Source of the DNA: Phycisphaerae bacterium
Lineage (GTDB): Bacteria; Chloroflexota; Anaerolineae; 4572-78; J111
Length of the DNA stretch: 64,000 bases
Assembly (NCBI GenBank): GCA_028285035.1
Contig: JANQQF010000053.1
Location: 113,469 to 177,468, forward strand
Direction: 5' to 3'
The stretch's first letter is position 1; each line of letters opens with the position of its first letter. The notes under the pieces are model-generated. The model made no database searches and was not told the DNA's origin. It worked only from the letters and a program-made list of their open reading frames with translations. This document shows positions 36,453 to 45,252 of this stretch, piece by piece. The translations under genes and the position numbers were made by a program.

Positions 36453-37609
36453 TGTTTGGTTTAGGTATTGTAAAAGGGTTGGGAATTACCCTCAGGCACT
36501 TCATCGACACCTTTATCGATGATCTAAAGTACTTTCCCAACGCCGCGTTGAATGAAGACGCCTTGGCTAGTCGGCAAGGGTTAGAAGGTAGTGGTGGGGT
36601 ATTTACGGTTGAGTATCCCGAAATGAAGTTGAAAACGCCTGAGAACTTTCGCTTTCTGCCATTCTTGATAACTGATTATGAAGTGCCTAATGATAGCGAA
36701 GATTACGATCGTGCTGAGGCAATGGCCCAAAATCGTTGTACGAGCTGTGGGATTTGTGCGAAGGTATGTCCCCCGCAATGTATTTGGATCGTCCGCACCG
36801 ATGATCCTGAGACAGGCAAGCCAATCCCTCAGCCAGCGGATTTCTATATCGATACCGATATTTGTATGAACTGTGGCTACTGCGCCGAGTTCTGTCCATT
36901 TGATGCGATTAAGATGGATCACGACTATGAATTAGCTGACTATGAGCGTGAAGTTAGTCACATTCACGACATTGATCGTTTGGTTAAGCCTGCCAGCTAC
37001 TATGCCTCTATTCGCCCAACTTGGAATGCGATTGAAGAAGAAGCACGTCGAGTAGCCGAGGAAGAAAAGCGACGCAAAGAAGAAGAAAAAGCTCGCAAGA
37101 AAGCCGAGAAAGAAGCAGAGGCTAAAGCCAAAGCAGAGGCCGAAGCTAAAGCTAAGGCGGAAGAGGAAGCCAAGGCCCAGACTGAAGCTGAGTCTGAGGA
37201 CGTTTCTTCTGATGAGCAGCCCCGTTCCTCTCAAGCCAGTGCTCCGCCAGCAGATGCGGTGGTAGAAGAAACATCCACTCGTGGTATCGAGCCAGCAGAC
37301 GTGGCAGCAGCGGTTCCAGTTGAGCCAGATGACTTGACTAAAGTTGAAGGTATTGGACCGAAGATTAACGGCTTGTTGAACGATGCCGGGGTCATGACCT
37401 TTGCTCAGTTGGCTGAAACGTCAGTTGAATTTATTCAAGACGTTTTGGATAACGCTGGACCACGATACAAATTGGCTGATCCAACAACGTGGCCTGAACA
37501 AGCGAAGCTGGCTGCTGAAGGTAACTGGGACGCTTTAGAGACATTACAAGACTCACTCAAAGGTGGGCGAAGTGCTTCACCGCGCATCGGCGGGTCAAGC
37601 GAAGATTAA
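36452..37609 (+). CDS. nuoI: NuoI-like ferredoxin subunit of complex I with C-terminal helix-hairpin-helix extension
   Basis: Electron-wire subunit with two 4Fe4S clusters: Cys96, 99, 102, 106 and Cys138, 141, 144, 148. Up to about residue 190 it is normal NuoI. Then come a highly charged Lys/Glu/Ala coiled stretch (about 195-250), an acidic linker, and a C-terminal helix-hairpin-helix domain (from about 300, LTKVEGIGPKINGLLNDAG). The total of 385 residues is about twice a normal NuoI. Translationally coupled to nuoBCD. The extra tail may bind another subunit; its role is unknown. Confidence 0.9.
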   Translation: MFGLGIVKGLGITLRHFIDTFIDDLKYFPNAALNEDALASRQGLEGSGGVFTVEYPEMKLKTPENFRFLPFLITDYEVPNDSEDYDRAEAMAQNRCTSCGICAKVCPPQCIWIVRTDDPETGKPIPQPADFYIDTDICMNCGYCAEFCPFDAIKMDHDYELADYEREVSHIHDIDRLVKPASYYASIRPTWNAIEEEARRVAEEEKRRKEEEKARKKAEKEAEAKAKAEAEAKAKAEEEAKAQTEAESEDVSSDEQPRSSQASAPPADAVVEETSTRGIEPADVAAAVPVEPDDLTKVEGIGPKINGLLNDAGVMTFAQLAETSVEFIQDVLDNAGPRYKLADPTTWPEQAKLAAEGNWDALETLQDSLKGGRSASPRIGGSSED

Positions 37610-37637
37610 AGGTTAGAATTCGATAGGGAGTTTGATT

Positions 37638-38105
37638 ATGATTTTTGCATCGATTGGTGTTTGTGTTTTAGGATTGGTGATGGCATGGGTTGCGCTCAGA
37701 CAAAATGGGCAATTGAAAGAACGTATTGCTCAAGTAAATAGCCGGGTTTATCATCTACGGCGACAAATGCACGAAGCTCAAGAGAAAAATGATCAAGAGC
37801 TGAAGCATTTGAAGTTTGAGGTGATGAAGCTTCGTGGTAATCTCAGCGTTACGCCTGAGATGAGAGTTGGCGACATTTTGATGTTGCATCCCCAAGCCCA
37901 ACAAATTCTGGCAGGTTTTCATTTGGGTGGCTGCTCAAGCTGTTCAGTCGACGATCATCAGTCATTAGCAGAAGCTGCTGCCGTGAATGGCCGAGAGCTA
38001 GATCCGATCTTGACCGCGTTGAATGGCTTAGTTACTGAAGGTCAAGATGGTGATATAATCTCTGTTGATCGTTTGAAGACACCAAATGTACAGCTAGAAT
38101 TTTAG
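37638..38105 (+). CDS. DUF1858-like protein with N-terminal membrane anchor
   Basis: About 155 residues from ATG 37638 (GGGAG 7 nt upstream). One N-terminal membrane helix (about 2-20), a coiled coil (about 24-68), then a DUF1858/ScdA-N-like domain (about 72-150) with the Cys pair GGCSSC (Cys99, Cys102) after VGDILMLHPQAQQIL. Such domains are linked to iron-sulfur or redox repair proteins. Co-transcribed with the nuo genes and followed by a terminator, so it may help cluster assembly or redox sensing at complex I. That role is inference. Confidence 0.72.
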   Translation: MIFASIGVCVLGLVMAWVALRQNGQLKERIAQVNSRVYHLRRQMHEAQEKNDQELKHLKFEVMKLRGNLSVTPEMRVGDILMLHPQAQQILAGFHLGGCSSCSVDDHQSLAEAAAVNGRELDPILTALNGLVTEGQDGDIISVDRLKTPNVQLEF

Positions 38106-38128
38106 GACTAGATTGTATCAATACCAAG

Positions 38129-38157
38129 GCCGACTATACATATAGTCGGCTTTTTGT
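38129..38157 (+). terminator. Terminator of the nuo operon
   Basis: Perfect 10-bp stem GCCGACTATA/TATAGTCGGC (38129-38138 and 38141-38150) followed by TTTTTGTTTT, 23 bp after the stop. Confidence 0.9.
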
Positions 38158-38235
38158 TTTTAACCCGCTGGACAAATTACAAACTATCAAGATAATCAAC
38201 AATACTTCGCAACGTGACAACAAAGGTTGATAAAT

Positions 38236-40956
38236 GTGATTCCTTCGCAAAATTTTTTGAAACAACTTCAGAGAATTTTACGCATCCTTGAGCTGAGAAT
38301 AGCCAAGTTTGGAGATAACGCACCTCCTGCATTACTTATCAAGATTGAGGATTATGAAGAAGCCATCAATTTAACGAGGCAATCTATTGAGGGAGAAATA
38401 AGTCGAGCTGAATGGCAAAAGGCGTTAGAACCGTTACTGCTAGATGATGATATTATGCGGTCTGGTCAAATGGTTCCAAGAGACGGTTGCCCAACTGTAC
38501 AGACTCCGACTAATTTTACGGGGCGTCAGCAAGAGATGGAGGAACTGCGGGGCTTGTTTTTTAATGATAACCACCGTGTTGTAGCAATCCACGCAACTGG
38601 TGGGATGGGGAAAACAAGCCTCACCCAAGCTTTTTGCGACTTTGTGCAAGATGACTTTCCTGTTACTTTTTGGGTAGACATTACGGAGACACCTAAACAA
38701 CTAGGGGAGCTGTTAAAAAATTGGGGAAAATATATCAGCGATGAATATAAACTGCCTGATCTTTCTTTTGAGCACATAGCAGACCATTTACGTAGTCGTC
38801 TTGAGGTATTCATTCAGAATAGATGTAATGGGCCTGTTTTAATTGTCTTTGATGATGTGTGGGACAACGACCAATGTAGGGAAGCTGTGCGAATATTACA
38901 GCGTGCGGCTCCAAAGGAAGCGTGTTACTTAATCACAACTCGTCAACAAACTGTTGTTGAGGAATTCGGTGGACGTAGGTATCCATTATTACAATTGTCT
39001 GATGCCGATGCGCGACAATTTTTGAATAAACGTATACAGGAAGTGCAGATGGATGAGGCGGCCGTGACTCGGTTAATCAATATCTTGCGTGGCCACCCGT
39101 TGGCTTTAGAAGTGGCGGCAGCGACCCTGAGTCTGAAATATTCTTCTGTCGAGAAAACCCTTGATTATTACGAAGATAAAATTAAACATGGGACGCCCCT
39201 TGAAAAAGACACTCCTGACGATATAAGACGAAGAATATATGTTGTATTTAGGCGAAGTTATGAAGCACTGCCGAAGGAAGTACACTCAAAATTTCGCAAA
39301 CTGGGTGTGTTAGCCCCTGATGTTCTCTGGGGGCAGGACTTAGTCGAAATAGTGTGGGAGCTTGAGGATGCAAAAAAATATCTTGATACTTTGCGTCTTC
39401 ATGCCTTGATCAGTGATGGCGGAGAGTCTGAGGATTCTGAAATATATTGGTATCGCCAGCACCGTGTACTGCGTAGTTATGCGCTGACACTACTCAAAAC
39501 TGAAGATGCAGAAGAGCATAGATCGGCAGAGGTAGCTTATGGGTCTTATGCTTTTCGTACTGCACTAAGGCTTAGGAAGCGTTCCGTGAACTTTGCCAAG
39601 CTACAGCCACACCTGTTAGCTGGTATTGAAATTATGAGCCGTCCTGAGGTCGATAAACTTGACTCTGCTGTAAAGACCCAAATATTGATAGATACTCATT
39701 TGGGGAGTCTTGGTGCATATAAATTGATTTTGGAGCAACATGAAAATCTCCTGAAAAAGAACAAAGATGAGGAGACACGGATACATCAGCTTTTATCCAT
39801 GGGGAATGCGCATGTTATGCAAGGGCGTTATGATGAAGCTCTGAAGAAATATAAGGAAGCAGGCGAATTGGCTGGAGCTACTGAGAGACATGAAGTTTTT
39901 AGTGCTATCTTTGGTGGGTTTTCGACTGTGGATGCCAAGAAAGGAAACATAGATAAAGCAATCCTCAATTATAAAACAGCTATTCATGGTGCACAAGAGG
40001 CTAATAACCCCTCGTTGGAAGCCAAATGGCTTGATGGGTTAGCTACCTGTTATTATCGATTGGGTGAAACGGGGAAGGCGCGCGAATTTTACATTCAAGC
40101 ACAAGAGCTTACGGAAGATGAAAATTTTCTTGAGAGGGAGCGCTTACCCGTTCGGGCAACAGGTAAGCTAAATATTGGCAATTGCGATTTACGGCAGGGT
40201 AAATTGCAACAGGCTTTGCAATCATATGAAACTGCACTCGATACAGGGCTAGAAAATATTCATCATGAAGCTATATGTCGCAGTAATATAGGGTATACCT
40301 ATATCCAACTTGGCAACGATCAATTGGCGGATCAACATTTCAATGAGGCGCTTGAAATATGTCGTCAGTTTGGTCTTCTTCGCGTCGAGATGCAGGTTTT
40401 ACACAATCAGGCTGAGGGCTTCTTAAACAATCAAGCATATGAGCGTGCGGCTGAGAGCGCACAGCAGGCACTTACTATCTCACAGATGTTAGACATGAAA
40501 AGTTCATCCGGCCGGGTCAGTATAACCCTCGCCTGGGCTTTATTGTTTCTCGGTAAAGTAGATGAAGCATATAAGTCAGCACATATAGGAGCAATCCAGA
40601 GTGATCCAATTGATCTGCCTTTTGGTCAACTGTTAGAGAGTATAGCTTTACTCAAAAAAAGTTCTGACACTGTGACTAAAAGTTTTGAGGAAACGAAACA
40701 GAATGCAAGAAATCTTATCAAGAAAGACACCTTAAACTACTGGGTTCACTATGTGTATATTGCTGCGTTGTATGGCTCAATAATATCTCGAAAACAAAAT
40801 CTGGACAGACGAATACGGGACGCTATCGCAACCCTGTTAACGTTAGATACACCAGCAACTGCCTTTGCCCGATTTAATTCGCTCATGCATACGATGACCG
40901 ATGAACCAAACCAGGTTGTGTTGGCGAACTTACAAAACCTGCTGAGCAAAAAATAG
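38236..40956 (+). CDS. STAND NTPase (NB-ARC) with TPR repeats and effector-associated-domain-like N-terminus
   Basis: A 906-residue signalling ATPase. The N-terminal helical part (about 1-72; LLIKIEDYEEAINLTRQ) resembles the small effector-associated adaptor regions of bacterial conflict STAND proteins. The NB-ARC core has P-loop HATGGMGKTS (Lys126), Walker B VLIVFDDVW (Asp206/207), sensor TTR (Arg236), RGHPLAL (287-289) and a YRQHRVLRSYA helix with His409 in the MHD position. TPR repeats fill about 480-860. A GTG start at 38236 is chosen because AAAGG lies 9 nt before it. No protease, TIR or nuclease effector is fused or adjacent. Confidence 0.82.
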   Translation: MIPSQNFLKQLQRILRILELRIAKFGDNAPPALLIKIEDYEEAINLTRQSIEGEISRAEWQKALEPLLLDDDIMRSGQMVPRDGCPTVQTPTNFTGRQQEMEELRGLFFNDNHRVVAIHATGGMGKTSLTQAFCDFVQDDFPVTFWVDITETPKQLGELLKNWGKYISDEYKLPDLSFEHIADHLRSRLEVFIQNRCNGPVLIVFDDVWDNDQCREAVRILQRAAPKEACYLITTRQQTVVEEFGGRRYPLLQLSDADARQFLNKRIQEVQMDEAAVTRLINILRGHPLALEVAAATLSLKYSSVEKTLDYYEDKIKHGTPLEKDTPDDIRRRIYVVFRRSYEALPKEVHSKFRKLGVLAPDVLWGQDLVEIVWELEDAKKYLDTLRLHALISDGGESEDSEIYWYRQHRVLRSYALTLLKTEDAEEHRSAEVAYGSYAFRTALRLRKRSVNFAKLQPHLLAGIEIMSRPEVDKLDSAVKTQILIDTHLGSLGAYKLILEQHENLLKKNKDEETRIHQLLSMGNAHVMQGRYDEALKKYKEAGELAGATERHEVFSAIFGGFSTVDAKKGNIDKAILNYKTAIHGAQEANNPSLEAKWLDGLATCYYRLGETGKAREFYIQAQELTEDENFLERERLPVRATGKLNIGNCDLRQGKLQQALQSYETALDTGLENIHHEAICRSNIGYTYIQLGNDQLADQHFNEALEICRQFGLLRVEMQVLHNQAEGFLNNQAYERAAESAQQALTISQMLDMKSSSGRVSITLAWALLFLGKVDEAYKSAHIGAIQSDPIDLPFGQLLESIALLKKSSDTVTKSFEETKQNARNLIKKDTLNYWVHYVYIAALYGSIISRKQNLDRRIRDAIATLLTLDTPATAFARFNSLMHTMTDEPNQVVLANLQNLLSKK

Positions 40957-40990
40957 AACGTTTCAGGAAATTTCCCGAAACGTTCTATTT
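40951..40990. terminator. Long bidirectional hairpin terminator
   Basis: AAATAGAACGTTTC (40951-40964) and GAAACGTTCTATTT (40977-40990) are perfect 14-bp complements and overlap the STAND stop codon. The 12-nt loop itself holds the palindrome GGAAATTTCC. T-rich flanks on both strands suit both convergent genes. Confidence 0.85.
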
Positions 40991-41068
40991 TTATAGGTTA
41001 AGTATTGGTTACAATTAAAGTGACACAATAAGATCGACAAAAAGTTGGCGATGAATTTCCGTTAGATG

Positions 41069-41653
41069 CTAATTATACCCACCGAACGTGAGGTTAGTTA
41101 CTGCTTTCACAATATTCTCAGAAATATCACTATTTATACCTTTTGTCTTTCCTAATTTGTCCATGAAAATATCGAAATTCTCCTTATCCTTAGCCTCAAC
41201 GTATGCTTCTTTTAGGGCTTCTACATTTTCCGTGCCTACAGGCTCCTTGAAGTTATCAAGCGCCATTTTAGCGTCTTCACTACTCAACATTTGCACATCT
41301 GAGGTGGCTAGATTGTTACCCGATTCACTATCTCCAAAGTGAGGCTCAGAGCTATAACTGGAGCTATAGCTGCTCTCGGAGCTATAACTGGGGCTGTAAT
41401 CAAAAGATGTATCCACTGCGGTATCGGTAACAACATCCATTGCAGTATCAGTAGCACTATCCGCAACAAGTTCTGCGGTAGTGGCAGTTACGTCGACCCA
41501 AGAAGTAGCATGACCAAGAGGATCAAGCGTTACAGCTGCAACTTTGGCTGACACAAGAATGTGAGCAGCTTTGCCAGCTTCTTTACTGCCCGTTACTGTC
41601 TCAACTAATCCTTCTGCTAATTTACCAAGAAAATAAGATTGTCCAAATGGCAT
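41069..41653 (-). CDS. Hypothetical protein with Ser/Tyr-rich low-complexity segment
   Basis: A 194-residue protein, family not recognised. The N-terminal third is Ala/Val/Thr-rich and amphipathic (LAEGLVETVTGSKEAGKAAH). The middle (about 88-105) is a Ser/Tyr/Glu repeat of SYSS units, and the C-terminus is a helical, charged region. There is no signal peptide. Convergent with the STAND gene, sharing its terminator; whether they work together is unknown. The gene is likely real: ATG, normal codon use and a clean frame. Confidence 0.55.
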   Translation of the reverse strand: MPFGQSYFLGKLAEGLVETVTGSKEAGKAAHILVSAKVAAVTLDPLGHATSWVDVTATTAELVADSATDTAMDVVTDTAVDTSFDYSPSYSSESSYSSSYSSEPHFGDSESGNNLATSDVQMLSSEDAKMALDNFKEPVGTENVEALKEAYVEAKDKENFDIFMDKLGKTKGINSDISENIVKAVTNLTFGGYN

Positions 41654-42018
41654 GATTGTCTCCTATTACAAAATGAATAAGCTATCTTTCTAGTTGTTGT
41701 AACCAAAATTATCTATAAAGTCAAGCTAAATAAGAACTATTTCCTATAAGTTTTTAACTTAGTCGAGTGATTTTTGAGTCGACTGCGAACACTTGGGTTA
41801 CAGCCACTTCCACACTGCTTATCTGCTAAGATACCATATTTTACATTCGATGATTTAGTGATTTTTTAGAGAAAATTTAGAGATGTTTATTCTATCGGAC
41901 AACAATAATTTACTCTACAACTGATTTCTTTAACAGCATGTCAATTATTCTATCAAATGATTGTTGGATTTATATTGGATAGATTTAATCTTTCGAGACA
42001 GTCATCAAATTATTTAAT
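41654..42018. other. Gene-free AT-rich spacer
   Basis: No convincing gene, RNA or strong repeat was seen. The sequence is AT-rich with short dispersed direct words. The arsR promoter begins just after it. Confidence 0.5.
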
Positions 42019-42061
42019 TTGACAAATAAATCTCAGCGAGTATCATATAGATATATTGATA
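42019..42061 (+). promoter_or_regulatory. arsR promoter and ArsR operator
   Basis: TTGACA (42019-42024) and TATCAT (42041-42046) are 16 bp apart. The operator TATCATATAGATATATT (42041-42057), extended to TGATA at 42061, has TATCA/TGATA ends and covers the -10 box. The same 17 bp recur in front of arsM. Confidence 0.7.
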
Positions 42062-42088
42062 ATTATCTATTTGTTGTGAGTTGATTGT

Positions 42089-42409
42089 ATGCCAGATTTT
42101 GATATCGTTGCTTTTTGTAAAGCCTTAAGTGATGAAACCCGCCAAAAAATCCTCGAAATCCTTCAAACTGATGGGGAGAAATGTGTGAGTGATTTGGTTG
42201 AGATGTTTAATGTCTCTCAACCCACGATTTCACATCATCTCAACTTTCTTAAACAAGCCAACCTTGTCACCAGTCGGCGGGAAGGTAAACAGATATATTA
42301 TCAAGCCAATCAAGCGAACATTACTGAGTGCTGTGGAATGCTCTCAGCTAAATTTATTCCGATGGAGGTTGATTGGTCAACATTAACGAAAGCAGAACAA
42401 TCATCGTAG
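42089..42409 (+). CDS. arsR: ArsR family metalloregulator
   Basis: A 106-residue winged-helix repressor of the SmtB/ArsR family. The recognition helix region is VSQPTISHHLNFLKQANLV. Candidate As(III) ligands are Cys32 (GEKCVSDLVE, the usual ArsR position) and the vicinal pair Cys81-Cys82 (ECCGML). It heads a two-gene unit with arsM. Both genes carry the same operator, so it is expected to repress itself and arsM until arsenite binds. Confidence 0.88.
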   Translation: MPDFDIVAFCKALSDETRQKILEILQTDGEKCVSDLVEMFNVSQPTISHHLNFLKQANLVTSRREGKQIYYQANQANITECCGMLSAKFIPMEVDWSTLTKAEQSS

Positions 42410-42440
42410 GGTCCGCGTTGAGCGTTCTCTTTTTTTATTA

Positions 42441-42457
42441 TATCATATAGATATATT
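42441..42457 (+). promoter_or_regulatory. Second ArsR operator, upstream of arsM
   Basis: Exact copy of the 17-bp word TATCATATAGATATATT, 400 bp downstream of the first. One base of the palindrome end differs (TTATA instead of TGATA). It lies 30 bp before the arsM ATG. Confidence 0.7.
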
Positions 42458-42486
42458 TATATATGTATTGCTGAAGGAGCAAAATA

Positions 42487-43377
42487 ATGTCTGATCAAAT
42501 TCAAACAATGAAAGAAGAAGTTCGCCAACGATATGGGGCTTTGGCTGATAAGGTCAATCAACCTGCAACAACCGAGCTTGTTCAAATTTCAGATGGCTTT
42601 ACGCCAAGTACAGCGAGTTGTTGTGGGCCTGTGGGCTGTTGTGACCCCGCTAGTGAGAGCCAGAACAGTGGGGTTGCCGAAATGTTTTATAGTGAGTCTG
42701 AGTTGGCTGATTTACCTGAGAGTGTGACCGATATTTCGCTTGGCTGTGGCAACCCAATGGCCATTGCTGGCTTAAAGGCAGGTGAAATTGTCCTCGATTT
42801 AGGATCTGGTGGCGGCATCGATTGCTTTTTAGCCGCAAAACAAGTTGGCCCCACTGGGCAGGTCATTGGGGTGGATATGACCGATAACATGTTGGCCTTA
42901 GCCAATCAGAATAAGATCAAGCTGGGGCTAGATAACGTAGACTTCCGTAAAGGTGAGATTGAGGATTTGCCCGTGGACAGCGACTCTGTTGATGTCATTA
43001 TTTCAAATTGTGTGATCAATCTTTCCCCGGATAAAGATGCCGTTTTTCAGGAAGCATTCCGCGTCCTGAAGTCCGGTGGCCGTTTCACTGTGTCTGATAT
43101 GGTGACCGAAGGAACGTTTCCAGAGCAACTTCAAAAGAACATGAACGCTTGGGCTGGGTGTATCACTGGTGCTTTGGATCAGGCTGACTATCTAACCCGC
43201 TTGCGCAACGTTGGTTTTACCCAAGTCGAGGTTGAGTCTCGTAAGTCATATGGCCTTGAGAATGTTGAGGAATTAGACTCTGAGAGTTATGAGGCTTTAA
43301 CCAAAGATCTCGATTGGAGCACTGTGCCTAATGATGTACGTCTGTTCGGGGCTCAAATTGTAGCTTATAAACCTTGA
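42487..43377 (+). CDS. arsM: Arsenite S-adenosylmethionine methyltransferase
   Basis: Methylates As(III) to volatile or less bound species. The 296 residues have SAM motif [13 protein letters not shown], and the catalytic cysteines of ArsM are matched: Cys87 (SLGCGNP), Cys175 (SNCVINL) and Cys225 (WAGCITGA). An N-terminal CCGPVGCC patch (45-52) is an extra Cys cluster often seen in bacterial ArsM. AAGGAGC precedes the ATG. Regulated by the adjacent ArsR through a shared operator. Confers arsenic detoxification. Confidence 0.93.
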   Translation: MSDQIQTMKEEVRQRYGALADKVNQPATTELVQISDGFTPSTASCCGPVGCCDPASESQNSGVAEMFYSESELADLPESVTDISLGCGNPMAIAGLKAGEIVLDLGSGGGIDCFLAAKQVGPTGQVIGVDMTDNMLALANQNKIKLGLDNVDFRKGEIEDLPVDSDSVDVIISNCVINLSPDKDAVFQEAFRVLKSGGRFTVSDMVTEGTFPEQLQKNMNAWAGCITGALDQADYLTRLRNVGFTQVEVESRKSYGLENVEELDSESYEALTKDLDWSTVPNDVRLFGAQIVAYKP

Positions 43378-43400
43378 GCTAAGGGTGAATAAATTCTGAA

Positions 43401-43435
43401 GCCGTTGATCAATTCTGTTGATCAACGGCTTTTTT
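43401..43435 (+). terminator. Terminator of arsM
   Basis: Perfect 12-bp stem GCCGTTGATCAA/TTGATCAACGGC (43401-43412, 43418-43429) with a TTCTG loop and a run of six T. 23 bp past the stop; it may also serve the convergent AraC gene. Confidence 0.9.
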
Positions 43436-43447
43436 GTGATTCTCTGA

Positions 43448-44269
43448 TCAACCGTCGCCCCTCAATTCTCGGCGATATGCGGCGGGTGTAAGTTTCATGA
43501 CCTGGGTGAAGACTCGATAAAATTGGGCATAGCTGCCAAAGCCCGCTTCAAGTGCTGCGTTTAACATCGTAATGCTGTGACCCTGCCCATAAATCGTCAG
43601 AAATCGATCCACCCTACAACGATTGCGAAAGGCACTTAATGAGACACCTGTTTGTTTTTTGAAAAGGCGACTAACGCTTTCTGGTGTTAAATCAACGAGA
43701 GTGGCAAGTGTCGCCAAATTGTCATCGAGATGCCCAGCGTGGATTTGCCTGGCTATTTTGTCGACAGCAGGGTGGATGTGTGTGTTGAGGGGGACGACGC
43801 TACCATCCTGAAAGGCTGACCATGCCGACAGTAACAAATATTCCAAACCGGCATTGTAACGTGCTGTGTCTGCATCACAGGCCATAATCTCTTGGCACAA
43901 AGCAACAAGCCGCTCAATTTGTGGAGGATGGAGATGCCGCAAAAAATTTCCAGGCGGGTTTTGTTCGAGTAACACTGCGTTGAATTCACTGGCACATAGT
44001 CGATGTAAGGCCTCTGGTTTGATCACCAAAATCCACATATTGAAATCATCTGAGCTATCGAGGATGAGATGTTCTTGGGCCGGGAATAACCAAAAAATCG
44101 TATTCGGTTGTAAGTCAACCCGATGTCCTTGCAACAAGTAAGCTCCGTGTCCACTGGTCACGATGTTACATTCCAACTCATCGTGTCGGTGGAGACGGTC
44201 AAGTTTTGGGAGATCACTGTACCAAAGGTTTCCTACAAAACCTTCAGCAATGTCGAGCGTTTCTTTCAT
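43448..44269 (-). CDS. AraC family transcriptional regulator (cupin-type sensor)
   Basis: About 273 residues from ATG 44269. An N-terminal cupin-like sensor (about 20-110; RHDELECNIVTSGHGAYLL) and two C-terminal AraC helix-turn-helix motifs, the second around LEAGFGSYAQFYRVFTQVM with the family AAYRRE end. It is divergent from the PhyH-like oxygenase, 113 bp apart, a common arrangement in which the regulator controls the oxygenase operon. Ligand unknown. Confidence 0.83.
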   Translation of the reverse strand: MKETLDIAEGFVGNLWYSDLPKLDRLHRHDELECNIVTSGHGAYLLQGHRVDLQPNTIFWLFPAQEHLILDSSDDFNMWILVIKPEALHRLCASEFNAVLLEQNPPGNFLRHLHPPQIERLVALCQEIMACDADTARYNAGLEYLLLSAWSAFQDGSVVPLNTHIHPAVDKIARQIHAGHLDDNLATLATLVDLTPESVSRLFKKQTGVSLSAFRNRCRVDRFLTIYGQGHSITMLNAALEAGFGSYAQFYRVFTQVMKLTPAAYRRELRGDG

Positions 44270-44382
44270 AGAAATCAAATTTTGATAAGAACTTGTCTAT
44301 TTGTGCGAAGAAATCAATCTAAAACCTGATTATAATGATAACTACTTGCTTGCCAAGAGAATTCAAACTTTGGAGATAAAAG

Positions 44383-45216
44383 ATGAAACCAACAGATCGT
44401 GAAATTTATTTATTTGATTTACGAGGCTATTTGCTTTTGAAACAGGCCTTAAGCCCGGAGGAGGTTGCTGCTTGTAACGCTGGCATAGATGCGATTTTGC
44501 CCATCAAACAACAGGAGTGGGTGGGCCATGTTCACGGCCATACCTTTGGCGATAATGAAGGGACAAATTTGCAGCAGATCTATGAAGGTGGTGAAGCGTT
44601 TGAAGTTATTATCGACCATCCAAGCTGGATTGAAAAGGTGAAGCATTTTGTCGGTGGCGAAGGGACATTTGATTGGAATCACGGCCCGTTGTTTATTGAT
44701 GAAAATTTTGCGAATGTGCGTGGCCCAGGGCAGGCCATCGGTCTACATTCAGGTGGGCATTTGGGAATGAAACGGACCCAATATCGCTATTTCAACGGTC
44801 GCTTTCAATGCGGTCAAATCAACATTTTGATGGCATTGACGGACATTGGCCCTGGTGATGGGGCGACAATGGTGATTCCTGGCAGCCATAAAGCTAATTT
44901 CGAACACCCTGACTTTGAAAAGCATCAGATGCGAGGGGAAGAGGCATCGGTCGATGACGTTGAAGGGGCGCTTGAGGTACATATGGAGGCGGGGGATGCT
45001 TTGTTATTTGTTGATTGTATCTCGCACGGTTCGGCCAAGCGGGTTAACGAAGGGCAACGTCGGATTATGGTTTATAGATATGGGCCATCGTGGGGCAACT
45101 TCCGACATGGCTATCAGCCCTCGCCCGAATTGTTAGAACGCTTGACTCCGGAACGTCGCCAAATTGTTCAACCATTGCAAATTTTGCCAAGAACCCCACA
45201 AAAAGCGATTATATGA
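44383..45216 (+). CDS. Phytanoyl-CoA dioxygenase (PhyH) family protein
   Basis: A 277-residue double-stranded beta-helix protein of the Fe(II)/2-oxoglutarate group. The first iron His is His122 in GLHSGGH and the distal one His215 in DCISHGSAKR; Arg227 could bind oxoglutarate. The usual HxD Asp is Gly124 here. The facial triad is therefore HxG...H, a layout known in some non-heme halogenases but also seen in uncharacterised PhyH subgroups. Divergent from an AraC gene; the GATase gene follows 36 bp later. GGAG lies before the ATG. Confidence 0.78.
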   Translation: MKPTDREIYLFDLRGYLLLKQALSPEEVAACNAGIDAILPIKQQEWVGHVHGHTFGDNEGTNLQQIYEGGEAFEVIIDHPSWIEKVKHFVGGEGTFDWNHGPLFIDENFANVRGPGQAIGLHSGGHLGMKRTQYRYFNGRFQCGQINILMALTDIGPGDGATMVIPGSHKANFEHPDFEKHQMRGEEASVDDVEGALEVHMEAGDALLFVDCISHGSAKRVNEGQRRIMVYRYGPSWGNFRHGYQPSPELLERLTPERRQIVQPLQILPRTPQKAII

Positions 45217-45252
45217 TAATGAATAGTTGACTTAGCTTTGTGGAAGGTACTC

